Assembly: GCA_017994815.1 (NCBI GenBank)
Contig: JAGOJY010000030.1
Coordinates: forward strand, 1 to 52,768
Reading direction: 5' to 3'
Length of the DNA stretch: 52,768 nt
Source: Acidobacteriota bacterium
Lineage (GTDB): Bacteria > Acidobacteriota > Polarisedimenticolia > J045
Positions within the stretch are counted from its first letter, which is position 1. Each line of letters opens with the position of its first letter. Below the pieces are notes generated by a model. It saw only the letters and a program-made list of their open reading frames with translations. It was not told where the DNA came from and made no database searches. This document shows positions 26,798 to 34,153 of the stretch, one piece after another. The position numbers were made by a program, and so were the translations under genes.

Positions 26798-27930
26798 GGT
26801 GCCTTCGAGCGCGCCGTCGTCGGGACGCCCTCGACCCGCAGAAGGTGCCCCTGCGCCGACGCCTGCCAGCCGGAGTCCCGCAGTTCGCCGGCCGCTCGCG
26901 ACGCCGCCGCGTCGCTCTCGAAGCCCAGCACCGCGCCGACGCGGCCGCCGGTCCCGGCGCTGAACGAATCGAGCCGCAGCTGGTCGACCCAGGGCGGGTC
27001 GTCGGTCCCGGCCAGGAGCACCGCCGCGGCGCGCGGGCCGAGGTGGCAGCCGTCCGCCGGCACCCCGTCGACCCGCAGCCGCAGCCCGGGGCGCAGGAGG
27101 TCCGCCGGGCCGGCGGCGGGGCTCTCCATCGCGGCCAACAGGCCCGGCAGCCCCGCCTTCACATAATGAAGGAGGGCCCAGCGCAGCCCGTCCTCGACCA
27201 GGACGCGCAGCAGCGCCCGCCGCACGTCGTCCGTCGCCGACGCGAGCAGGGCCCCGCGCGGCCAGCCGGCGGCGTCGCGGTCCATCTCCAGGAGCCCCGC
27301 CCCGAGACGCTCGGGATCGACGCCGCTGCCGCCGACGACCGCTACGATCCCGGCCAGGCGCGCGGCCCCTTCCAGCCGCGCCGCCCGCGCGAGGCGCAGC
27401 AGCGGATCGGCGGCCGGCGGACCGGCGTGCCCCACCCCCGCGGCGCGGACCCACTCCCCGGTCAACGCGATCTCGATCGGCAAGAGCCCGGTGCGGGTGA
27501 GCGTCTCGGCTTGCGCCGGTCCGAGCGGCGGGAGGCGGTCCGGGACCAGCAGGACGCCCGTGCGCGCGGCCGCGGGCCGGTCCTCGGGCCAAGTCTCGGC
27601 CAATCCCGGCGGCATCCCCGGCGGGATTCGCGCGGCCTCGAGCACCGGACGGCAGGCGGGCGCGGCGAGCGGCGCGAACGCTTCCTCGATCCACTGCGCG
27701 GCGGTGGTGCGGCGTTCCGCCGCCGGGGCCTCGCGGATCTCGATCTTCTCGCGCGCCAGTTCGCCGCCGAAGCGCGGACCGATCTGCTCGGCGAGGCTCC
27801 TGGGGCTGGCGTTGGCGAGCGCGGCCCGCGGCGGCTCGCCGGGCGCGGGTTCGGCGGGCTGCTGCGAGATCGCCGGGGTCGCCGCAAGCGCGACGGCGAC
27901 GGCCAACGGCAGCGCGCAACCGCGACGCAT
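26794..27930 (-). CDS. Secreted hypothetical protein, 378 aa
   Basis: I do not recognise this protein. The ATG at 27928-27930 gives a classic signal peptide (MRRGCALPLAVAVALAATPA). A GTG three codons earlier is possible. The mature part starts Pro/Glu-rich and continues with many short Ala/Leu helices ('LLRLARAARLEGAARLAGIV', 'LRWALLHYVKAGLPGLLAAM'). The C-terminal part contains 'LLAGTDDPPWVDQLRLDS' and 'SDAAASRAAGELRDSGW', which could form a small alpha/beta domain. It directly follows the DUF192 gene (overlapping or adjacent) and ends at the nuo promoter. Confidence 0.6.
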   Translation of the reverse strand: MRRGCALPLAVAVALAATPAISQQPAEPAPGEPPRAALANASPRSLAEQIGPRFGGELAREKIEIREAPAAERRTTAAQWIEEAFAPLAAPACRPVLEAARIPPGMPPGLAETWPEDRPAAARTGVLLVPDRLPPLGPAQAETLTRTGLLPIEIALTGEWVRAAGVGHAGPPAADPLLRLARAARLEGAARLAGIVAVVGGSGVDPERLGAGLLEMDRDAAGWPRGALLASATDDVRRALLRVLVEDGLRWALLHYVKAGLPGLLAAMESPAAGPADLLRPGLRLRVDGVPADGCHLGPRAAAVLLAGTDDPPWVDQLRLDSFSAGTGGRVGAVLGFESDAAASRAAGELRDSGWQASAQGHLLRVEGVPTTARSKAP

Positions 27931-27931
27931 C

Positions 27932-28456
27932 TCAGCCACCGCGCTCCGTGACGAGAACGAGCGCCCCCGGCTTGATGCCGAGTCGCGCCGCCTCGCCGGC
28001 CGCGAGCTCGATCACGGAGTTCGCCGGCGCGTCCGGCGCGTAGCTCGGGCACGGTTCGGCCTTGCACGGCGGCAGGTCCGCGCCGACGTGGACGACCACG
28101 CCGTGCTCGTCGATCCAGATGATGTCGAGCGGGACCAGGCAGCCGTACATCCAGAACGAGTGCCGTCCCGGTCGCTCGAAGCGGAACAGCATGCCGGTCC
28201 CGCGCGGAACCTCGGCGCGGCCCATAAGCCCGCGCGCCCGGTCCTCCACCTTCTCGACGACCTCCAGCACGATCGCCTCGCCGTTCGGCGCGACCGCCAG
28301 CGCGCTCGGGTGGTGCGCCGGCGGCGCGGCGCACGCGGGCAGGCACCACGCCAGCGCCGCGAGCGACGAGAGCAGGAGCCGGCGGACGCTACCAGCGACC
28401 GATGCCGACGCGCCGGCCGTTCTCCACCAGGAGGTCCGAATCCGCGCCGCTGCCAC
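27932..28456 (-). CDS. DUF192 family protein, likely lipoprotein
   Basis: The DUF192 core is clear: 'RARGLMGRAEVPRGTGMLF', 'HSFWMYGCLVPLDIIWIDEH' and 'NSVIELAAGEAARLGIKPG'. These small beta proteins are usually exported and have no established function. Before the core is a hydrophobic segment with a lipobox-like end (LPAC), which suggests lipid anchoring. The start is unclear: the only common start codon upstream of the signal is a GTG at 28456 that overlaps the preceding gene by 68 bases; an internal CTG at 28375 is an alternative. Confidence 0.75.
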   Translation of the reverse strand: MAAARIRTSWWRTAGASASVAGSVRRLLLSSLAALAWCLPACAAPPAHHPSALAVAPNGEAIVLEVVEKVEDRARGLMGRAEVPRGTGMLFRFERPGRHSFWMYGCLVPLDIIWIDEHGVVVHVGADLPPCKAEPCPSYAPDAPANSVIELAAGEAARLGIKPGALVLVTERGG

Positions 28457-28928
28457 CCGGGACGCGGTCGGCGCCGTAGCTGGCGACCTGGTAGCCGCGC
28501 GGCGTGCGGCGGTAACGCACCGGTTCGTTCCACGGGTCGAGCACGGGGCCGGCGAGATAGCGCGGCACCATCTCGTCGAGCGAGTCGGGGAACCGCCGGT
28601 GCGCGGCGCGGAACCGCTCGGCCGCGCCGCCGACCTTGCGCACGGCATCCCACGCGAGAAGGTGCGGCCCGCGGGCCGACGCGGAAAGGATCGCATCGAT
28701 CCATTCTATCTCGCGCTCCGCGCGCGCCGCCGCGCGCGTGCGCGGCCAGCGGGCGCGGACGCCGGCGAGTTCGTCGCGCACCTCGGCGAGCGGCGCGGTC
28801 TGCTCGCGCTCCGCGGCGCGGCGAAACGCGCGCTCGGCACGCTGCTCGGAGCAGCCGAAAAGCGCGGCGCAGGCGACGAGCGCGGCGATGCACCCCCGGG
28901 AAACGGGACTGGCAGACCTCTTCTCCAC
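28389..28928 (-). CDS. Pseudopilin GspG-like lipoprotein
   Basis: This 179-aa protein has a lipoprotein signal (AALVACAALFGC, lipobox LFGC) instead of a prepilin leader. After a Glu/Arg-rich helical part ('RAAEREQTAPLAEVRDELA') comes a C-terminal region typical of the T2SS major pseudopilin GspG: 'FRAAHRRFPDSLDEMVPRYL', 'DPWNEPVRYRRTPRGYQVAS' and a calcium-loop-like 'ADRVPGGSGADSDLL'. GTG start at 28926-28928. It overlaps the DUF192 gene. A true pilin would need the N-terminal hydrophobic helix, so this one probably does not polymerise. Confidence 0.7.
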   Translation of the reverse strand: MEKRSASPVSRGCIAALVACAALFGCSEQRAERAFRRAAEREQTAPLAEVRDELAGVRARWPRTRAAARAEREIEWIDAILSASARGPHLLAWDAVRKVGGAAERFRAAHRRFPDSLDEMVPRYLAGPVLDPWNEPVRYRRTPRGYQVASYGADRVPGGSGADSDLLVENGRRVGIGRW

Positions 28929-29181
28929 GACTTCGAATTTCGTCCGCCGGCTGCCGCCATGCAAATTCCCTTCCACGCTGCTGCACGCGAGCGGTGCGGC
29001 GCGGCTGCACGAGGTCAGCGCGGCACGCCGAGCCGCGGAAAGTGAACGTTGATCGCGTGACGCCGCGTTGTCGGCATCATGTTGCAAACTCCTCTCCAAG
29101 CTCGTGCGTGCTGACGGGTGCGTATCGGCGTCGCGCAACTCTCGCTGGTCGTGCCAGTTTCACGAAAGCGCCGCGCGGCCC

Positions 29182-29210
29182 TTGACCGGCACAGGTCGCG
29201 GGCGCAACAT
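29182..29210 (+). promoter_or_regulatory. Weak sigma-70-like promoter before the HEAT-repeat gene
   Basis: TTGACC (29182-29187), a 17-nt spacer and CAACAT (29205-29210) precede the GTG at 29325. The -10 is a poor match, so this is tentative. The stretch 28929-29324 (about 400 bases) between divergent genes holds this signal and no convincing gene. Confidence 0.3.
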
Positions 29211-29324
29211 TCGCGCGCCGCGGCGGGACCGGGGCATCGGCAACAACGTCCCGCGCGCGGGTGGGTCCAGGGAGAGAACCAGCAGGGACGCGTCGCGCGG
29301 CGATGCGCGGGGAGGGTCAGGACC

Positions 29325-30692
29325 GTGTGGGATCTTCTTGCGCCCAGGCGGCGACTCGAGCTTCTCGACGCTCTTGCCTCGCGCGACCCGGCGCAATCAG
29401 GTCCCGCGGAAGAAGCTCTCGCCGCGAACGGCCGCGAGTCGGTCCCGCTCCTCATCTCCTGCCTCGACGAACCCGACGACGGCCTGCGCTTCCGCGCGAT
29501 GTCGCTGCTGAGCCTGATCGCCGATCCGCGCGCGGCGCGACCTTTGGCCTCGCTGCTCCACGATCCGTGCCCGCTCACGCGCCAGCGCGCGGCGACCGCG
29601 CTGGCCAGCATTCCCGGCGCCGAAACGGTTTCGTCGCTGAACCGCCTGCTCAAGCGCGAGTCGAACGCCAGCGTCCGCCTCGCGGCGATGCGCTCCCTCG
29701 TGCGGCAGGTGCAGATCGGTCACCAGCACGCGCTGACGGCCGTGCTCGACAGGCTCAACGACGAGAACGACGACCCGCGCGTGCGGGTGATCGCGCTGGA
29801 GGCGATCCCCTGGGCCCTCTCGCGCGGCGCGGTCCAGCAGGCCGCACGCGCGATGGTCGAACGCCTGGCCGCCGACGGCCCGGAGCCGGTCGCGCGCAAG
29901 GCGCGGCGGCTGCTCGACACGGGCGAGGCGCCGCGCTTCGAGGCCAGCGCGGTGTCGCGGCTTTTGGACGAGCTCGGCAACTCGCGGCTGACGACCTGGA
30001 AACGCGCCGTGAGCGTGCTCGCGTTCGGCGGCCCGCCGATCGTCGACTCGCTGGTCCAGGCGATGCTCGCGCGCCCGGCGGACCAGGAGTACGCCAACCG
30101 GGCCGCGCTCGTGCTGAACCGCTTGCCGCCGCGCTGCCGGATGCGGATCGGGAACTACCTCGACCAGGTGCGCGAACCGATCGTGCTCGAGGCGCTGGTC
30201 GAGGTCGTGGGGGGACGAACCGACATGCAGCCGCTGCAGGCCCGGTTGGCGGCGCTGATCGACCAGCTCGCGCAGCGCGCCGAGGCAGAGGGGCCGGGCC
30301 CGCTCGACCGGGTGCGGCAGCTCGCGCACCTCGCGCTCGCCGTCGCGGGCTCGCGTCTCGCGGCCGCCGACCTGCGCCGGCTGCTCGAGGACCGGCGCAT
30401 CGCCGTGCGCCCGGCGCTCGCGCTGGCGGCCGCCCGGGTCGGCACGCGCCAGGAACTGCCGGCACTCGTGCGCGCCTACCGTCGCTCGCGTGGCGAGGCG
30501 CGGCTCGCCATCCGCGAGGCGGTCCAGCGCGTCGCCGAGCGCGAGAAGATCCGGCGCACCGACCGGACGCTCCTGCGGCTCGATCCGGCCGAGCGGCGCG
30601 CGGCGATGGAAATCTTGGGCGAAAGCGCGCCGGCGCGGCACAAGCAGTTGCCGCGGCGCATGGGACGCGCGAGCAGCCCGATCCTGGCCTAA
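29325..30692 (+). CDS. HEAT-repeat protein, 455 aa
   Basis: This soluble protein is built of HEAT-type helical repeats through most of its length: 'LRFRAMSLLSLIADPRAARP', 'LTRQRAATALASIPGAETVS', 'SVRLAAMRSLVRQVQIGHQH', 'PRVRVIALEAIPWALSRGAV'. Such scaffolds bind proteins; no catalytic motif is present. The GTG at 29325-29327 has GGGGAGGG about eight bases upstream, while longer readings have Arg/Gly-rich, non-protein-like sequence. It is separated from pgk by a large stem-loop and probably is a single-gene unit. Confidence 0.8.
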   Translation: MWDLLAPRRRLELLDALASRDPAQSGPAEEALAANGRESVPLLISCLDEPDDGLRFRAMSLLSLIADPRAARPLASLLHDPCPLTRQRAATALASIPGAETVSSLNRLLKRESNASVRLAAMRSLVRQVQIGHQHALTAVLDRLNDENDDPRVRVIALEAIPWALSRGAVQQAARAMVERLAADGPEPVARKARRLLDTGEAPRFEASAVSRLLDELGNSRLTTWKRAVSVLAFGGPPIVDSLVQAMLARPADQEYANRAALVLNRLPPRCRMRIGNYLDQVREPIVLEALVEVVGGRTDMQPLQARLAALIDQLAQRAEAEGPGPLDRVRQLAHLALAVAGSRLAAADLRRLLEDRRIAVRPALALAAARVGTRQELPALVRAYRRSRGEARLAIREAVQRVAEREKIRRTDRTLLRLDPAERRAAMEILGESAPARHKQLPRRMGRASSPILA

Positions 30693-30707
30693 GGTTCGCG
30701 CCTTGCC

Positions 30708-30781
30708 CGGCGGGCGCAGCGGCGTCCTCGGTGCTCACGGTATTCATGGAACCGAGCACCGAGGCGCCCCGGCTGCGCCGG
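30708..30781. terminator. Large stem-loop between HEAT gene and pgk
   Basis: CCTCGGTGCTC (30726-30736) pairs perfectly with GAGCACCGAGG (30754-30764). GGCG before and CGCC after extend the stem, and GCGCAGC/GCTGCGC in the outer arms add more pairs. This is a very strong structure, 16 or more bases after the HEAT stop and ahead of pgk. Terminator for the first gene or leader control of pgk are both possible. Confidence 0.6.
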
Positions 30782-30822
30782 ACCCCGCGTCATCGTTATC
30801 ATCTTCGCCTGGAGGACGCGAG

Positions 30823-32019
30823 ATGGGTCAGAAGCTGGTCAACGAGCTGCAGGTGCGCGGGCAGGTGGTGTTCTGCCGGGTCGACTTCAATGTCCCGCTC
30901 GATGGGTCCCGGATCACGGACGACGCGCGGGTGCGCGCCGCGCTGCCGACGCTACGCTGGCTCTCCGACAACGGCGCGCGCGTGCTGTGCGCGAGCCACC
31001 TCGGCCGCCCGAAGGGCAAGCGCGTTCCCGAGATGAGCCTGCGGCCGGTCGCCGCACGACTGGGCGAGCTGCTCGGCCGCGACGTGCCGTTCGCCGACGA
31101 CTGCATCGGCCAGCCGGCCCTCGACCTGGCCTCGCGCCTGCGCGACGGCGACGTCGGGCTGCTCGAAAACGTGCGCTTCCACGCCGGCGAGACCGCGGCC
31201 AACGACGAGGAGTTCGCGCGGCAACTCGCGGCGCCGGCGCGGCTGTACGTCAACGACGCGTTCGGCTCGGCGCACCGCGCGCACGCCTCCGTGGTCGGCG
31301 TGCCGCGCGTGCTCGGCGGCGGGGCCGTCGGGTTCCTGATGGAGGCGGAGATCCGCGCGTTGAGCCGGCTCCTCGAGGCTCCGGAGAAGCCGTACGTCGC
31401 GATCCTCGGCGGCGCCAAGGTCTCGGACAAGATCGAGCTGATCGAGAAGCTCCTCGACCGCGTCAGCACGATCCTCGTCGGCGGCGCGATGGCCTACACG
31501 TTCCTCGCCGCGCAGGGCGTCGCCGTCGGTTCGTCGCTCGTCGAGGCGGACAAGCTCGACCTCGCGCGCGAGCTGCGGAAGAAGTCCGAAGCGCGCGGCG
31601 TGCGGCTGGAGCTGCCGGTGGACCACGTCACCGCCGCCCGCGTCGAGGGCAAGCGCGTCGAGGGCACCGAGCCGAGCGCGGGCAAGGAGATCGCGGACAC
31701 CCGCGCGGGCGTGGACATCGGCCCGCGCACGCTCGAGTCCTGGAAACAGATCCTCTCCCCGGCCGTCAGGACCGTGTTGTGGAACGGCCCGGTCGGGCTG
31801 TTCGAGGCCGCCGGCTGCGAGCGCGGCACGCGCGCGCTGGGCGAGCACCTCGCGGGCTCGCGCGCGTTCCGCGTCGTCGGCGGCGGCGACACGGCGGCCG
31901 CCGTGCGGCGGTTCCACCTCGAGGAGCGCTTCGACCACGTCTCGACCGGCGGAGGCGCGGCGCTCGAGTACCTGTCCGGCATCGACCTCCCGGGCGTTGC
32001 CGCGCTGCGCCTTCCCTGA
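30823..32019 (+). CDS. pgk: Phosphoglycerate kinase
   Basis: This 398-aa glycolytic enzyme transfers phosphate between 1,3-bisphosphoglycerate and ADP. The substrate-binding region 'FCRVDFNVPLDG', the 'CASHLGRPKGKR' segment with basic-patch residues, and the nucleotide region 'YVAILGGAKVSDKIELIEKL' are present, ending with 'VVGGGDTAAAVRRF' and 'HVSTGGGAALEYL'. ATG at 30823 follows GGAGG. It starts a pgk-tpiA-secG run; gap is not next to it here. Confidence 0.97.
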   Translation: MGQKLVNELQVRGQVVFCRVDFNVPLDGSRITDDARVRAALPTLRWLSDNGARVLCASHLGRPKGKRVPEMSLRPVAARLGELLGRDVPFADDCIGQPALDLASRLRDGDVGLLENVRFHAGETAANDEEFARQLAAPARLYVNDAFGSAHRAHASVVGVPRVLGGGAVGFLMEAEIRALSRLLEAPEKPYVAILGGAKVSDKIELIEKLLDRVSTILVGGAMAYTFLAAQGVAVGSSLVEADKLDLARELRKKSEARGVRLELPVDHVTAARVEGKRVEGTEPSAGKEIADTRAGVDIGPRTLESWKQILSPAVRTVLWNGPVGLFEAAGCERGTRALGEHLAGSRAFRVVGGGDTAAAVRRFHLEERFDHVSTGGGAALEYLSGIDLPGVAALRLP

Positions 32020-32036
32020 AGAACGTGGGGGACCCG

Positions 32037-32813
32037 ATGGCACGTAAACCGCTGGTCGTCGCCAACTGGAAGATGAACCACACCCGCGTCGCCGCGCGCG
32101 ACTGGTGCGCGCAGTTCCGCGACGCGCTCGCCGGCAGCACCCCCGCGGCGCAGGTCGCGGTCGCACCGTCCTTCCTCGCGCTCGACACGGTCCGCGACGC
32201 GGCGGGCGGCGCCGTGCTCCTCGCGGCGCAGGACGTCCACTGGGAGCCCGCGGGCGCGTTCACGGGCGAGGTTTCTCCCGAGATGCTGGCCGACGTCGGC
32301 TGCCGGATGGTGATCGTCGGGCACTCGGAGAGGCGCCAGCACTTCGGCGAGACGGACCAGCGGATCGCGCGCAAGGTCGCGGCGGTCGCCGACTGCGGCA
32401 TGGTCCCGATCCTCTGCGTCGGCGAGACCGAGATCCAGCGCGAGTCGGGCCGGACGGAAGCGATCCTCGAGGGCCACCTGCGCGCCGGCCTCGGGCAGCT
32501 CGGCGCGCTGCAGGGTGGACGCGGGCACGGCCCGGTCCCGGTCGTCCTGGCCTACGAGCCGGTGTGGGCGATCGGCACCGGGAAGGTGGCGCAGCCCGAG
32601 CAGGTGGAGGAAGCGCACGGGTTCCTGCGCGGCATCCTGGCCAGCATCGCCGGCCGCGAGCACGCCGAACAAGTGCGGATCCTCTACGGCGGATCGGTCA
32701 ACCCGGCGAACGTGGCGCCCCTGGCCGCCCTTCCCGAGGTCGACGGTTTCCTGGTCGGGGGCGCCAGCCTCGACGCGGCGAGCTTTCACCGGATCGTGAT
32801 CGCCTTCGGCTGA
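32037..32813 (+). CDS. tpiA: Triosephosphate isomerase
   Basis: This 258-aa glycolytic enzyme interconverts dihydroxyacetone phosphate and glyceraldehyde 3-phosphate. The active-site lysine is in 'VVANWKMNHTR', the histidine in 'VIVGHSERRQHFGET', the catalytic Glu in 'VLAYEPVWAIGTGKVA' and the phosphate loop in 'RILYGGSVNPANVAPL'. The ATG at 32037 lies 17 bases after pgk. A slightly longer GTG start is possible. Confidence 0.97.
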   Translation: MARKPLVVANWKMNHTRVAARDWCAQFRDALAGSTPAAQVAVAPSFLALDTVRDAAGGAVLLAAQDVHWEPAGAFTGEVSPEMLADVGCRMVIVGHSERRQHFGETDQRIARKVAAVADCGMVPILCVGETEIQRESGRTEAILEGHLRAGLGQLGALQGGRGHGPVPVVLAYEPVWAIGTGKVAQPEQVEEAHGFLRGILASIAGREHAEQVRILYGGSVNPANVAPLAALPEVDGFLVGGASLDAASFHRIVIAFG

Positions 32814-32864
32814 CCGCCCCGGCCCCGCGCCCGCCGAATCTGGTGTGTCCCGGGCCGGAATCCG

Positions 32865-32870
32865 TATAAT
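32865..32870 (+). promoter_or_regulatory. -10 element (TATAAT) upstream of secG
   Basis: A perfect TATAAT lies 39 bases before the secG GTG. The region 17 bases upstream has no good -35 match. It would let secG and possibly the tRNA be transcribed separately from pgk-tpiA. Confidence 0.5.
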
Positions 32871-32909
32871 GCGCGGTCGCTTCAGGGGACTGGTCCCGGA
32901 GGAACGGAC

Positions 32910-33320
32910 GTGCTGTACGTGCTGGTGCTGGCGGTCCACATCGTCGTGTCGGTGTTCCTGATCCTCGTGGTGCTGCTCCAGTCGGGCAAGAGCGGCGATC
33001 TCGCCAGCGCTTTCGGCGGGGGCGCGGGCACCCAGACCGTGTTCGGGCCGCGCGGCAGCGCGACCGTGCTGAGCAAGGCCACCCGCTACTCCGCGATCGC
33101 CTTCATGGTCACGTCGCTGGCGCTGGTCTGGCTCAGCCAGCAGCGCGGCGGGGGCTCGGTGGTCGAGGACAGCGCTCCCCCGGCCCAGCAGGTTCCGGCG
33201 GTCCAGCCGGGTGCTCCCCCGGCCCAGCAGCCGGGAACCCCGCAGCCGGCCGCCCCGCAGGGGACCCAGCCGCAGCAACCCGCCGGGACGCCCCCGCAGC
33301 CGACGTCGCCCGCGCCCTGA
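32910..33320 (+). CDS. secG: Protein translocase subunit SecG, Pro/Gln-rich tail
   Basis: This 136-aa subunit of the SecYEG channel has two membrane helices ('LAVHIVVSVFLILVVLLQSG' and 'YSAIAFMVTSLALVWLS') joined by the conserved cytosolic loop 'FGGGAGTQTVFGPRGSATVL'. After helix 2 comes a long Pro/Gln/Ala-rich tail of about 60 residues with several 'QQP' and 'APP' repeats, unusual in length. GTG start at 32910 with GGAGG seven bases before. Position after tpiA and before tRNA-Leu is common in several phyla. Confidence 0.94.
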   Translation: MLYVLVLAVHIVVSVFLILVVLLQSGKSGDLASAFGGGAGTQTVFGPRGSATVLSKATRYSAIAFMVTSLALVWLSQQRGGGSVVEDSAPPAQQVPAVQPGAPPAQQPGTPQPAAPQGTQPQQPAGTPPQPTSPAP

Positions 33321-33359
33321 GCCGGGGCCACGCGCGGGAGAGGATAGAATTCGGAACGT

Positions 33360-33446
33360 GCCGAAGTGGCGGAACTGGCAGACGCGCATGGTTGAGGGCC
33401 ATGTGTCCGCGAGGACGTGCGAGTTCGAGTCTCGCCTTCGGCACCA
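33360..33446 (+). tRNA. tRNA-Leu (anticodon GAG)
   Basis: An 87-nt type II tRNA with acceptor GCCGAAG/CTTCGGC, discriminator A and encoded CCA (33444-33446). The anticodon stem CATGG/CCATG encloses TTGAGGG, with anticodon GAG at 33394-33396. The variable arm (GTCCGCGAGGAC) is long as in leucine tRNAs, and the T arm has GAGTTCGAGTC. A -10-like TAGAAT lies at 33345-33350. Confidence 0.96.
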
Positions 33447-33447
33447 T

Positions 33448-33460
33448 CCGGCTTTGCCGG
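33448..33460 (+). terminator. Short hairpin after tRNA-Leu
   Basis: CCGGC-TTT-GCCGG follows the tRNA CCA end by one base. It is short and has no T-tract, so its role as terminator is tentative. Confidence 0.35.
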
Positions 33461-33507
33461 GCTAGGAGCCTGTCCGAGTACTGGACGGGGTCGCGTTCCG
33501 GCCCGAC

Positions 33508-33535
33508 CGTCGCCGGCGGCAAGGCCGGCGCGACG
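33508..33535 (-). terminator. Hairpin beyond the mscS remnant
   Basis: CGTCGCCGGC (33508-33517) pairs with GCCGGC-GC-GACG (33524-33535) with a small bulge. It lies six bases beyond the stop of the mscS remnant on the minus strand, as a leftover terminator would. Confidence 0.4.
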
Positions 33536-33540
33536 TACCA

Positions 33541-33805
33541 CTAGCCCGGCGGGACGACCTTCGGCGTCTCCGGGTCGCCTTCGTACGCCGGCGTCATGAT
33601 CTGCACGCCGTTCTCGTTGAACACTGTGCAGCCCGGGCGTGCACCCGGCGGCCTCGATCAGCATCGCCTCGACCTGCCGCCACGGCGTTTCGTAGCCGAT
33701 GCCGACCGTCGTGTGCAGGATCAGGCCGCGCTCGCGGGCCATCGTCGTGTAGTTCACCACGTCCGAGGAGAGGATCGTCGAGTTGGGGACCGCGACTTCC
33801 TCGGT
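33541..33805 (-). pseudogene. Remnant of an MscS-family mechanosensitive channel gene
   Basis: On the minus strand two blocks match the C-terminal part of MscS-type channels. The first (about 33805-33645) reads 'EEVAVPNSTILSSDVVNYT' and 'GYETPWRQVEAMLIEAA', the beta domain and start of the vestibule. The second, in another frame, reads 'FNENGVQIMTPAYEGDP' and ends at TAG 33541-33543, the normal channel C-terminus. About 70-80 residues that usually join them are missing, as are all pore helices upstream. It is therefore a decayed fragment with an internal deletion. It lies right after tRNA-Leu, a typical site of insertion and deletion. Confidence 0.75.
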
Positions 33806-33854
33806 CCTTCTAACCGGCGGACGCTCGCGGCCGGCGCGGCCGGGCAGTCAGCGG

Positions 33855-33936
33855 GGCGGATGCCGCTGGCCACCCGGACCGGCCTCGTCCATCGGCCTGG
33901 CCCGGCTTTCCATCGAGGGGGTCGGTGGCATCCGCC
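33855..33936. other. 82-nt structured element of unknown role
   Basis: GGCGGATGCC (33855-33864) and GGCATCCGCC (33927-33936) form a perfect 10-bp outer stem. Inside, GGCCACCCGGACCGGCC (33868-33884) pairs largely with GGCCTGGCCCGGC (33894-33906). A further perfect hairpin, GCCGCGC-TTTTT-GCGCGGC, follows at 33967-33985. No credible gene covers 33806-34153. It could be a small RNA, a leader element of the phosphorylase gene or part of a mobile remnant; I cannot match a known riboswitch. Confidence 0.4.
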
Positions 33937-34050
33937 GCACGGGTCCTGCCGCCGCACATGGCCCCTGCCGCGCTTTTTGCGCGGCTGGCCCGGTTCCCGT
34001 AGTACGGCGGGTCGGCCCGCGCGGCAAGCCAACATGCTCGATGCCCCGTG

Positions 34051-34080
34051 TTGATATGGTCCGCACCCCGGCCGTAGATT
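34051..34080 (+). promoter_or_regulatory. Sigma-70-type promoter for alpha-glucan phosphorylase
   Basis: TTGATA (34051-34056), an 18-nt spacer and TAGATT (34075-34080) lie upstream of the ATG at 34154. The predicted start is near 34087, giving a leader of about 67 bases. Confidence 0.5.
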
Positions 34081-34153
34081 CCCTGCGGACTCCGTCCGGA
34101 CCCGTCCGGAGCCATTTGGAACAGGTGCCGGCCGGCGCGTCCCAGGAGACGAG

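Noticed and set aside
29133..29160. Minus-strand TGGCACG with a TTGC further downstream, before the GspG-like gene
   Set aside because: The distance between the two boxes is too long (11 instead of 4 bases).
32038..32053. Sigma-54-like TGGCACG at the tpiA start
   Set aside because: The -12 block is poor and it lies inside the start of tpiA, which is already read from the pgk transcript.
33086..33760. 224-aa minus-strand frame over tRNA-Leu and secG
   Set aside because: Only the first ~40 residues resemble MscS; the rest is antisense to tRNA-Leu and secG. Kept as a pseudogene fragment instead.
33806..34153. Known riboswitch (cobalamin, c-di-GMP, TPP, fluoride) before glgP
   Set aside because: The conserved loops of these families are absent; only the strong pairing is clear, so I kept it as an unknown element.
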